Of a stretch of 6,065 nucleotides of DNA, positions 1 to 5,950 are shown one piece after another; the stretch's first letter is position 1; every line of letters begins with the position of its first letter. The DNA is from an uncultured Litorilinea sp. Its GTDB lineage: Bacteria > Chloroflexota > Anaerolineae > Caldilineales > Caldilineaceae. The DNA lies in the NCBI GenBank assembly GCA_937922105.1, contig CAKZVN010000207.1:1-6065 (forward strand), written 5' to 3'. The notes under the pieces were generated by a model. The model worked only from the letters and a program-made list of their open reading frames with translations, was not told the DNA's origin and ran no database searches. Position numbers and translations under genes: made by a program.

Positions 1-855
1 GAAGTGGGCCGCCTGGCAGCCACCTTTAACGAGATGCTCGACCGCATCCAGGCGCTCTTCAAGACCCAGGAGCGCCTGCTCGCCGACGTCAGCCACGAGC
101 TGCGCACGCCGCTCACCACCATCCAGGGCAATTTCGACTTGCTGCGACGCTATGCCGGCGCCGTTGACCAAGAGCCGGCGCGCGCCCAAGCCATGCGCGC
201 CGCCATGCAGGAGGCACTCAACGAGGCGGAAGCCGAAAGCATCCGCATGAACACCCTGATCAACGATCTGTTAGTCTTGGCCCAAGCCGACAGCGGCGCG
301 CTGCAACTCCATCAAGGCCCGGTCGAGATGGACACCCTCCTCCTAGAGGTCTATCGCCAGACGCGCCGGCTGGCGCAACAGCGCCATCCCACCAACCCAC
401 CGGAAATCCACCTGGGCAGCGAGGACCAAGCTGCGGTCTGGGGCGATCCGGAACGGCTGCGCCAGATTCTGCTCAATTTGACCGACAACGCGGTCAAATA
501 CACCCCACCGGGCGGGACCATTACCCTCAGCCTGGAGCGGCGCAACGGCTGGGTGAGCGTCAGTGTCAGCGACACCGGTATCGGCCTCAACCCCGAAGAC
601 CAGGCGCTTATCTTCGACCGCTTCTATCGCACCGACAAAGCGCGTTCCCGCGAGCTAGGGGGGAGCGGTCTCGGTCTCAGCATCGCCCAGCGCCTGGCTG
701 CAGCCCACGGCGGGCAGATCACGGTGCAAAGCGAGCCGCGCCGCGGCAGCACCTTCACCCTCACCTTGCCCGCCTATACGCCTGAACCCGCCCCGCCCGC
801 GGCCCAGACCGCGCCGGAGTTGGCCCTGCCCCAAAGCAAACCCGCTGCCGGTTAA
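1..855 (+). CDS. Sensor histidine kinase, C-terminal part (5' end outside window)
   Basis: Two-component sensor kinase that autophosphorylates on His and passes the phosphate to a response regulator. The reading frame is open from the first base (GAA GTG GGC...), so the start lies upstream and the apparent GTG at 4 is internal. Numbering from the first codon, residues 1-14 (EVGRLAATFNEMLD) match the end of a HAMP linker, implying an upstream membrane sensor. HisKA spans about 25-97 with the H-box SHELRTP (phospho-acceptor H32) and the E/T pair typical of phosphatase-competent kinases. HATPase_c spans about 140-258: N-box around N159/N163 (LLNLTDNAVKY), G1 box DTGIG (191-195), F-box FDRFYR, G2 box GGSGLGL (220-226). 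A Pro/Ala-rich tail of about 25 residues follows. All catalytic boxes are intact. No partner regulator is visible; one may lie upstream. The family call is secure, the sensed signal unknown. Confidence 0.95.
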   Translation, partial: EVGRLAATFNEMLDRIQALFKTQERLLADVSHELRTPLTTIQGNFDLLRRYAGAVDQEPARAQAMRAAMQEALNEAEAESIRMNTLINDLLVLAQADSGALQLHQGPVEMDTLLLEVYRQTRRLAQQRHPTNPPEIHLGSEDQAAVWGDPERLRQILLNLTDNAVKYTPPGGTITLSLERRNGWVSVSVSDTGIGLNPEDQALIFDRFYRTDKARSRELGGSGLGLSIAQRLAAAHGGQITVQSEPRRGSTFTLTLPAYTPEPAPPAAQTAPELALPQSKPAAG

Positions 856-869
856 GGGCAGCGGGTTTG
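837..869. terminator. Probable bidirectional terminator hairpin overlapping a stop codon
   Basis: A perfect 13-bp inverted repeat (left arm 837-849, right arm 857-869) encloses a 7-nt loop, 850-856. Its AAACCC...GGGTTT arms give a short A tract on one side and a T tract on the other in both directions, as expected between convergent genes: the kinase ends at 855 and the secreted-protein gene ends at 948 on the other strand. The left arm encodes the last codons of the kinase and its TAA stop (853-855) sits in the loop. The T-rich stretches are short (TTTGGCTTC on +, TTTGCTTTG on -), so efficiency is uncertain. Confidence 0.7.
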
Positions 870-947
870 GCTTCATCCATTCAACGCAACATGCGTCATG
901 CAGCTAGCTCAACTCCATGCCTTGCGCGACTGCTTCTGCGCGCGGCG

Positions 948-2210
948 TTACTCCAAGACCAGCGTCTCCGCCAAGATCTCCAGGACGGTCTTTTCTTCCG
1001 CCAACGCCTGCGCCACGTCACCCAGCACGATCATGCCCAGGCTGCCCTCGGTGCGCATGTCAATGTAGACGCCGATCCGGATGCTGGTCTCCTCGTCCAG
1101 TCGGCCTGTGCCGACCATGCGCAGCACGCCGCCGGTCTCCGTGGGATAGACTGCGGTAAGCGACGAGTCCAACTCGATATCCTCGCCCAGCCCACCCAGG
1201 CTGTCCAACAACATCGAGATCATCTCGGTGGCAACATCGGTTCCCGCCGTAGCTTCGGCCAAAATGCGCATCATCTCGGCGCTGCTGTCCAAATCGGCGC
1301 CCAGCGCATCCCCTGCACCGAAGCCCAACAGATAGCGCAGCTCCGGCTCCGCCACCACCAACGGGAAGGTCTCGTCGTCGGTCGCCAGCGCGTGCCAGCC
1401 CGGCAACACCACCGTCTCGATGGTCTCGGCCTTGTCGGTGAAATACATCTCCTCGCTTGCGGTCACCAGGGTGATCAACGACTCGTCGAAGGTAACATTC
1501 GCCGCAAACTCCGCCAGTCTAGGTCCGTCCACCGCCCAGTCATCCGCGGGCGCAAAGCCAAGCAACAGATAGGCGGTGTTACCCGGCCCGAAGAGATAGA
1601 GCGCGCCGCTGCTCGGTTCATTCATCATCTGCCCGTCGAACTCGATGGCAACCATCGGAACGCCTTGCGGGGTGAGAGAGACCTCCACGCTGACCAGTTC
1701 CGTATCGTCCATGAAAGTACCGAGCATCGCGGCGGCTTGGTCGCGGATGATCACCACGCCCAACAGACCGGGGAAATCCAACCCCCCACCCAAGAACACG
1801 GCGGCAAAGTCATTGCGTGGGTTGGAGATATCAAAGAAGATGTCGCCGAACCCGGGTTCCACCTCCCAGCCGGGGGGTGCGACGACGCTCACCCCATCGC
1901 GGCTCAAGGTTGCCGGCGCGCCGGTAGCTCGCGGCGCGGGGGTCGGGGTGGGTAGCACCAGCGGCGCAGGAGTCGGCGTGGGCAAGAGCACCAGCGGCGG
2001 CGCAGTGGGCGCGGCAACGCTGCTTGCGCCTGTGCCCGTTCCCCCCGTCCCGATCGCAAAGGGCGCTGTCTCGCCGACTGCTCGCCCGATCACGGCACGC
2101 AGCGCCGGGTCAAACTCACCGGACTGGGCAAGCGCCAACCCCGGCAACAATAGCAACGCAACGACCACCGCCCAGATGCCCAGGCGATGCACCTTTCCTC
2201 TGTGCTCCAT
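948..2210 (-). CDS. Secreted protein with Pro-Thr linker and two similar domains, unknown function
   Basis: I do not recognise a named family. The predicted protein has 420 residues. Residues 1-28 form a signal peptide: basic start (MEHRGKVHRL), hydrophobic core (AVVVALLLLPG), and an ALA|QS signal peptidase I site after A28. There is no lipobox Cys. Residues 72-94 are a Pro-Thr linker with two PLVL(L)PTPTPAP units. Residues about 101-243 and 246-420 look like diverged copies of one domain: each begins with a strand and a P-G-W motif (APPGWEVEP at 111; LPGWHALAT at 269) and ends in a helical segment of similar character. The PGW start recalls PsbP/DUF1795-like lipid- or protein-binding folds, but that is only a resemblance. 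The mature part is acidic. The start at 2210 is chosen because GGAGGAGG lies just upstream and the signal peptide begins there. The frame stays open to 2432, but that extension overlaps the kinase gene and would bury the signal peptide. It lies 134 bp after the kinase on the same strand. Confidence 0.85.
   Translation of the reverse strand: MEHRGKVHRLGIWAVVVALLLLPGLALAQSGEFDPALRAVIGRAVGETAPFAIGTGGTGTGASSVAAPTAPPLVLLPTPTPAPLVLPTPTPAPRATGAPATLSRDGVSVVAPPGWEVEPGFGDIFFDISNPRNDFAAVFLGGGLDFPGLLGVVIIRDQAAAMLGTFMDDTELVSVEVSLTPQGVPMVAIEFDGQMMNEPSSGALYLFGPGNTAYLLLGFAPADDWAVDGPRLAEFAANVTFDESLITLVTASEEMYFTDKAETIETVVLPGWHALATDDETFPLVVAEPELRYLLGFGAGDALGADLDSSAEMMRILAEATAGTDVATEMISMLLDSLGGLGEDIELDSSLTAVYPTETGGVLRMVGTGRLDEETSIRIGVYIDMRTEGSLGMIVLGDVAQALAEEKTVLEILAETLVLE
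1931..1993 (-). repeat. Imperfect tandem repeat encoding the PTPTPAP linker
   Basis: Two adjacent copies, 1931-1960 (30 bp) and 1961-1993 (33 bp), both begin GCGGCGC on the + strand and end AGCACCA; a degenerate partial third copy (GCGGCGGCGCAGTGGGCG) follows. They differ by a one-codon indel and a few substitutions. They encode the two PLVL(L)PTPTPAP units of the secreted protein. Such units can change copy number by slippage. Confidence 0.75.
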
Positions 2211-2214
2211 ATAT

Positions 2215-2224
2215 CCTCCTCCTT
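2215..2224 (-). promoter_or_regulatory. Strong Shine-Dalgarno fixing the start of the secreted protein
   Basis: On the - strand the sequence reads AAGGAGGAGG followed by ATAT and ATG (2210-2208). The match to the anti-Shine-Dalgarno is near-complete and unusually strong compared with the other genes here. It supports the start at 2210 over the upstream in-frame ATG at 2432. Confidence 0.85.
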
Positions 2225-2225
2225 G

Positions 2226-2270
2226 AACCGGATGGCAAGCAGTACCGTGGCGCGATACTGTCTGCCGGTT
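2226..2270 (-). promoter_or_regulatory. Imperfect leader hairpin next to the Shine-Dalgarno
   Basis: AACCGG (2226-2231) pairs with CCGGTT (2265-2270), CA (2236-2237) with TG (2263-2264), and CAGTA (2240-2244) with TACTG (2256-2260). A four-base bulge and a small internal mismatch interrupt the stem. The structure would lie in the 5' untranslated RNA of the secreted-protein gene, one base from the AAGGAGGAGG site. It has no T tract, so it is not a standard terminator for the upstream kinase. It could instead influence translation or be a protein-binding site; the inner CAGTA-N11-TACTG could be a DNA operator. Function is inferred only. Confidence 0.35.
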
Positions 2271-2280
2271 GGCGATGTGC

Positions 2281-2296
2281 GGGGCGGTTGCGCCCC
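2281..2296. other. Short perfect hairpin GGGGCG-GTTG-CGCCCC
   Basis: A 6-bp all-GC stem with a 4-nt loop lies in the 134-bp gap between the soluble kinase and the secreted-protein gene. There is no T tract on either side. It may slow or partly end transcription from the kinase gene, or be chance in GC-rich DNA. I see no convincing -35/-10 pair in the rest of this gap (2211-2344). Confidence 0.35.
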
Positions 2297-2344
2297 ATAC
2301 CCTCCTGGCTCTGTACAGCGTATGCGCGCCGCACAGAACGCGCG

Positions 2345-4081
2345 TCAGGTTGCGGGGGGGACCGGCGCGTTCTGGTCCACCGGCAACGCCACAAAAAAAG
2401 TCGTGCCTTTGCCGGACTCGCTGCGTGCCCAAATTTGCCCGCCGTGGGCCTCTACCACAGCCTTCGCCAGAAACAGACCTAGCCCCGCACCTGCCGTGCT
2501 GCGGCGCAGGCTGCTATCCACGCGATAGAAACGCTCAAAGACCTGCGATAGTTCATCTTGGGGAATCCCGATGCCCTCATCCGCCACAAAGAGAACCACG
2601 CGCGGCGGCTCGGCGCTCCAATCGGTCCATCCCCCCACGCGGATCACCCCCCCGTCGGGCGAATACTTGATGGCGTTGCTCAACAGGTTGGTCAGCACCT
2701 GGCGCAAACGTTCCTCATCGCCCCAGATAGGCGGCAAGCGTTGCGGAAAATCCACTTCGATTCGGTGCAGGGTGGTCTGGGTGCGATAAGCCGCCGCCAC
2801 CTTGCGCGCCAGCGCTTCCAGGTCCACATCCGCCAGTTCAAGTCGCAGACCGCCGGCTTGAATCCGGCTGACATCCAGCAAATTGTCAATCAACGCTTCC
2901 AGCCGGTCGGCCTCTTCTTCGATGATCTGCAGGCTTTGACGCGCGGTGGCGGCGTCCCAGCTGGCATCGGGTCGCGCCAGCGTCTGGGCATAGCCTTTGA
3001 TCAACGCCACCGGTGTCTTCAACTCGTGGCTGATGATGGACGTGAAGGTGGATTTCATCTCCTCTTCCTCGCGGAAGCGGGTGATGTCATGCACGTTGAC
3101 GATCAGGCTGGACGCATGCTGGTGCTCGCCGGGGTCGGGGAGCGGGGTATAGGTGACGGAGACCGTGATACGCCCGCCGCCGGGACGCAGCAGATCGCCC
3201 TCGCAGCGGGCTGTTGCGCCCTCCTGGGCTAGCGCCGCAATGTCCGCGCTGCAAAGGTCATCCCCGGTCACGTTCTCCAACGCCAACACTTCATGGCAAT
3301 ACTTGCCGATGGCGTCCGCCTCGCTCATGCCCACCATCGCCGCCATCGCCTGGTTGATCACCACCACACGGCGCTGCGCGTCCAAAATCAGAATGCCGTC
3401 CGCGCTGTTCTCGATGATGGTTGCCAGGCGGCTGCGCTCAGTAGTCAGTTGGAGATAGAGCCGCGCGTTGCGCACGGCGATGGCAGCCTGGTCGGCGAAC
3501 CCTTGCAGGAACTGCCAATCCATTTGCGTAAAGGCATATTCGCTGCGGAAGAGGTAGATGATCCCCAGCAACTCGCCCTCGAAGAGCAAGGGCAGGCCCA
3601 GCACCTGACCTAAGGGCATCCCCAGACGCTCTTCCACCAGCCGCACACGGGTCTGTAGGTCCACATAGTCAGGGGCAAAGCCATCGGTTGTCCGCTCGTC
3701 GAGCGTCTCCGTCGCGGCGGGGAAGGCCGGGTCATGGGGGACGGCCTGCGTGTTGGCTTCAACCACGTCCACATCCACCACCCCGCGCATGAGCGATGCC
3801 ACATCCAACAGGGGCGCAAAGGCGGGCCACACCTGGGGCGGAAGATTATAGACGGCGCGGATGTGGAAGCGCGCCTCCCCGTCGGAAGCGGCTCCCAGCC
3901 GCACCTGCCCCTGGGCCAATGCGATCAGGCCGGCGCGACAGCCGACCATTTCCGCCGCGCTGCTCAGGATGAGCTTGAGCAGGCTGGGCAGTTCCAGACG
4001 CGAGGTCATGGCGCGGGTGATACGCAACAAATACTCGCGCTGGCGCAGTTGATAAGTCGCCAGCAAAGCAGGCACATTCAT
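2345..4081 (-). CDS. Soluble GAF-PAS sensor histidine kinase
   Basis: Cytoplasmic two-component sensor kinase, 578 residues, with no membrane segment or signal peptide. Domain order: short N-terminal helix; GAF domain about 20-210, ending in the usual LPLLFEGELLGIIYLF and QAAIAVRNARLYLQL segments, with a longer than usual loop about 100-150; PAS domain about 216-335 (starting RLATIIENSADGILILD and ending NVHDITRFREEEE); HisKA about 342-408 with the H-box SHELKTP (phospho-acceptor H352); HATPase_c about 450-567 with N-box N465/N469, G1 box DEGIGI (501-506), F-box FERFYR (515-520) and G2 box GAGLGL (531-536). All catalytic residues are present. The H-box and ATPase resemble the PhoR/WalK-type class. 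No response regulator gene is adjacent, so it is an orphan within this window. ATG at 4081 has no clear Shine-Dalgarno, but a promoter-like pair lies immediately upstream. The ligand is unknown. Confidence 0.95.
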   Translation of the reverse strand: MNVPALLATYQLRQREYLLRITRAMTSRLELPSLLKLILSSAAEMVGCRAGLIALAQGQVRLGAASDGEARFHIRAVYNLPPQVWPAFAPLLDVASLMRGVVDVDVVEANTQAVPHDPAFPAATETLDERTTDGFAPDYVDLQTRVRLVEERLGMPLGQVLGLPLLFEGELLGIIYLFRSEYAFTQMDWQFLQGFADQAAIAVRNARLYLQLTTERSRLATIIENSADGILILDAQRRVVVINQAMAAMVGMSEADAIGKYCHEVLALENVTGDDLCSADIAALAQEGATARCEGDLLRPGGGRITVSVTYTPLPDPGEHQHASSLIVNVHDITRFREEEEMKSTFTSIISHELKTPVALIKGYAQTLARPDASWDAATARQSLQIIEEEADRLEALIDNLLDVSRIQAGGLRLELADVDLEALARKVAAAYRTQTTLHRIEVDFPQRLPPIWGDEERLRQVLTNLLSNAIKYSPDGGVIRVGGWTDWSAEPPRVVLFVADEGIGIPQDELSQVFERFYRVDSSLRRSTAGAGLGLFLAKAVVEAHGGQIWARSESGKGTTFFVALPVDQNAPVPPAT

Positions 4082-4088
4082 GCTTTTG

Positions 4089-4116
4089 ATGATAGCACAG
4101 CAAAGAGGAGATGCAA
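4089..4116 (-). promoter_or_regulatory. Candidate promoter of the soluble kinase, possibly leaderless
   Basis: In the 41-bp gap after cdd, the - strand reads TTGCAT (4116-4111), 16 nt, then TATCAT (4094-4089). The -10 matches the TATAAT consensus at five of six positions; the -35 has only the TTG. Seven bases separate the -10 from the ATG at 4081, so the expected start of transcription falls at or next to the A of the start codon. This agrees with the missing Shine-Dalgarno. The alternative is read-through from cdd. Confidence 0.4.
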
Positions 4117-4122
4117 GCGAGG

Positions 4123-4545
4123 CTATCTCTGTAAACTTGCGCCGGAGAAACCATCCGGCAGCAAGGCGCGCACCGTCGTTGTGCGATAGCGGCCCTGGGC
4201 ATCGGTGATGTAGACCACCATCTCCGGCCCCAGTTCCGCCATGACCTGACGACAGGTCCCGCAGGGGCTGCCGCCGTCCCGCGTTGCCACGGCAATGGCG
4301 ACCAAATCGCGCCGCCCCTGGGCGACGGCGGCGGTCAGCGCCACACGCTCGGCACAGATGGTCGCCGGATAGGCTGCGTTCTCCACATTACAGCCGAGAA
4401 TCACGGTCCCATCCGCGCAGAGCACCGCTGCGCCCACCTGGTAGCCGCTATAGGGCGCGTAGGCGCGCTGCCGCGCGGCAAGGGCCTGCGCCACCAAATG
4501 GGCCGGATCGGCAGCTTCAATTGGAGTCAGCCCCTGCGTTTGCAT
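4123..4545 (-). CDS. cdd: Cytidine deaminase
   Basis: Cytoplasmic zinc enzyme of pyrimidine salvage that hydrolyses cytidine and deoxycytidine to uridine and deoxyuridine plus ammonia (EC 3.5.4.5). At 140 residues it is the short, homotetramer-type form rather than the long E. coli dimer form. Visible motifs: APYSGYQVGAAVL (30-42); substrate-binding NVEN (53-56); CAE with zinc ligand C64 and catalytic E66; PCGTC with zinc ligands C95 and C98; and the C-terminal LLPDGFSG (128-135) typical of the family. Three Cys zinc ligands are as in Bacillus-type enzymes. The ATG at 4545 is 3 nt from the TGA stop of the CorC-like gene and has no good Shine-Dalgarno, so translation is probably coupled to that gene. 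Nothing is missing or unusual in the active site. Confidence 0.96.
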   Translation of the reverse strand: MQTQGLTPIEAADPAHLVAQALAARQRAYAPYSGYQVGAAVLCADGTVILGCNVENAAYPATICAERVALTAAVAQGRRDLVAIAVATRDGGSPCGTCRQVMAELGPEMVVYITDAQGRYRTTTVRALLPDGFSGASLQR

Positions 4546-4548
4546 GGC

Positions 4549-5895
4549 TCAGTCCGACGCCGACGTATAGTTTAGCACCGAGGAATTGCCGGTCGCCTCC
4601 TGCGCGCTGCTTGCGGACTGCTCATCCGCCACCGGGCGCTCCTCGTTGCGGTTCAATGCTTCGGCCCGCACCTGACCGATGCGGCGCCCTTCCAAGGTCA
4701 ACACGGTGAAACGCCAGCCCGCAATCTCGACACTCTCACCCGGCACCGGCACATGGCCCAACTGGCTGTAAATCAGCCCGCCCAACGTATCGGCGTCCTC
4801 GTCGGGCAATTCCACATCCAACAGCTTAGCCAACGAATAAATATCGAAGCGAGCGTTGAAGAGATAGACCCCCGGCGCAACGACCTGCACGTCGCTCTCT
4901 TCTTCCTGGTCATACTCGTCTTGAATCTCGCCCACGATCTCTTCCAAGATATCCTCGATGGTGATCAAGCCGGCGATGCCGCCGTATTCGTCCACCACCA
5001 TCGCGATGTGCACGCGGTCGCGTTGCATCTCACGCAGCAGCGTGTTGACTTTTTTGCTCACCGGCACAAAATAGGCCGGGCGCAAAAAGTCACGGATCGG
5101 CGCATCCCCGCGGTTCTCCTCGAAGTGCTTGAGCAAGTCTTTGGCGTAGAGAAAGCCGACGATGCGATCAATGTTGTCCTCATAGACGGGAATGCGGCTG
5201 TGGCCCGCTGCGTTGATCACCGACAGGGCTTCGTGCAACGTCGTGTCCACGTCCAACGCCACCATATCAATCCGCGGCACCATCAGTTCGCGCGCCACCG
5301 TCTCGTTCATCTCCAAGATCGAGGCGATCATCTGCTTATCGCTTTCGGGGATCGGCTCTTCCTCCTGGGCGGATTCCATCAAGCGGCGCAGACCGTCCTC
5401 GGAAAGCAAGGCGCGATCCACCAGGTCCTCGGGCTGCTCCTTGCCCACCTCACGCGCCAAGCGACGCAGGACCGCAGTCAACGGCCAAAGCAGCACGGTC
5501 GTCACACGCACCGCCGGCGCCATCGCCAGGGCGACCGCAGCGCCGCGGCCCAGAATCCAGCTGCGCCCCGCAGCCTGCAAGACCGACAGCAAGAGCCATG
5601 CCGCAGCCACCACAGTAAACATCTGCCCGCCGGAAAGGCGCTCCAGGGCCAACTCGACGACCATAGCCCCTGCGGTCAAGACGCCCGCGGTTTTCACCAA
5701 CAGCATGGTCAACCAAAAGGTCGCCGGGTCGCGCAACACCTGGTCAACGAGCTTTGCACGCCCGTTGCCTTCTTCAGCCAACCGGCGCATCTCGCCGCGG
5801 CTCACCGCCGAGAAGCCGGCCTCTGCCGCAATGGCGCCGCCGACCAACAGCAGCGCCGCGACCAGAGTCACCGGCGGAATGGGATCAACGTCCAC
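4549..5895 (-). CDS. CNNM/CBS/CorC_HlyC-type membrane protein (hemolysin C / CorC family)
   Basis: Inner-membrane protein of the family linked to Mg2+/Co2+ efflux and often labelled 'hemolysin'. With the GTG start it has 448 residues (454 from the ATG at 5913; numbers here use 454). Residues 15-150 are a DUF21/CNNM membrane domain with hydrophobic segments about 15-36, 65-88, 98-118 and 124-148, including EAGFSAVSRGEMRRLAEEGN after the first. A linker leads to paired CBS domains about 205-330: RELMVPRIDMVALD, HSRIPVYEDNIDRIVGFLYAKDLL, and the conserved VVDEYGGIAGLITIEDILEE. Residues 340-420 are the CorC_HlyC domain with DTLGGLIYSQLG. A Ser/Ala-rich tail of about 34 residues ends the protein. 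The CBS and CorC_HlyC parts are typical; the second membrane segment lacks the usual GNT..N motif (it reads LLVKTAGVL), so ion transport is not assured. It follows the acyltransferase after 55 bp and precedes cdd by 3 nt. Confidence 0.92.
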   Translation of the reverse strand: MDVDPIPPVTLVAALLLVGGAIAAEAGFSAVSRGEMRRLAEEGNGRAKLVDQVLRDPATFWLTMLLVKTAGVLTAGAMVVELALERLSGGQMFTVVAAAWLLLSVLQAAGRSWILGRGAAVALAMAPAVRVTTVLLWPLTAVLRRLAREVGKEQPEDLVDRALLSEDGLRRLMESAQEEEPIPESDKQMIASILEMNETVARELMVPRIDMVALDVDTTLHEALSVINAAGHSRIPVYEDNIDRIVGFLYAKDLLKHFEENRGDAPIRDFLRPAYFVPVSKKVNTLLREMQRDRVHIAMVVDEYGGIAGLITIEDILEEIVGEIQDEYDQEEESDVQVVAPGVYLFNARFDIYSLAKLLDVELPDEDADTLGGLIYSQLGHVPVPGESVEIAGWRFTVLTLEGRRIGQVRAEALNRNEERPVADEQSASSAQEATGNSSVLNYTSASD

Positions 5896-5901
5896 ACCGA
5901 A

Positions 5902-5907
5902 CTCCTT
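5902..5907 (-). promoter_or_regulatory. Shine-Dalgarno supporting a GTG start at 5895
   Basis: AAGGAG on the - strand lies 6 nt upstream of an in-frame GTG (5895-5893), ideal spacing. The upstream ATG at 5913 is preceded by GAACCGATTGG, which has no ribosome-binding match. The AAGGAG would be codons 3-4 of the longer form. The six extra residues (MYKEFG) carry no family feature, so the shorter form is preferred. Confidence 0.6.
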
Positions 5908-5950
5908 ATACATCCAATCGGTTCACAATTCATGCGGCCCGGTGCGGTCT

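Noticed and set aside
4..6. GTG at 4 as the true start of the first histidine kinase
   Set aside because: The frame is open to the window edge and the first residues are the end of a HAMP domain, so the gene is cut by the window rather than starting there.
867..1955. Long open frame (362 codons) on the + strand opposite the secreted-protein gene
   Set aside because: It is rich in His, Gln and Arg without any domain, lacks a ribosome site, and lies antisense to a gene with a signal peptide and strong Shine-Dalgarno. It is a shadow caused by GC-biased third positions.
2281..2296. GGGGCG-GTTG-CGCCCC as a proven rho-independent terminator
   Set aside because: No T tract follows the stem on either strand; it is kept only as a hairpin of unknown role.
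2211..2432. Extending the secreted protein upstream to the ATG at 2432
   Set aside because: It would overlap the end of the soluble kinase, put 74 unrelated residues before a clear signal peptide, and ignore the GGAGGAGG site before the ATG at 2210.
2558..3232. Open frame of 224 codons on the + strand within the soluble kinase
   Set aside because: It is antisense to intact HisKA, HATPase_c and PAS domains and has no recognisable motif or ribosome site.
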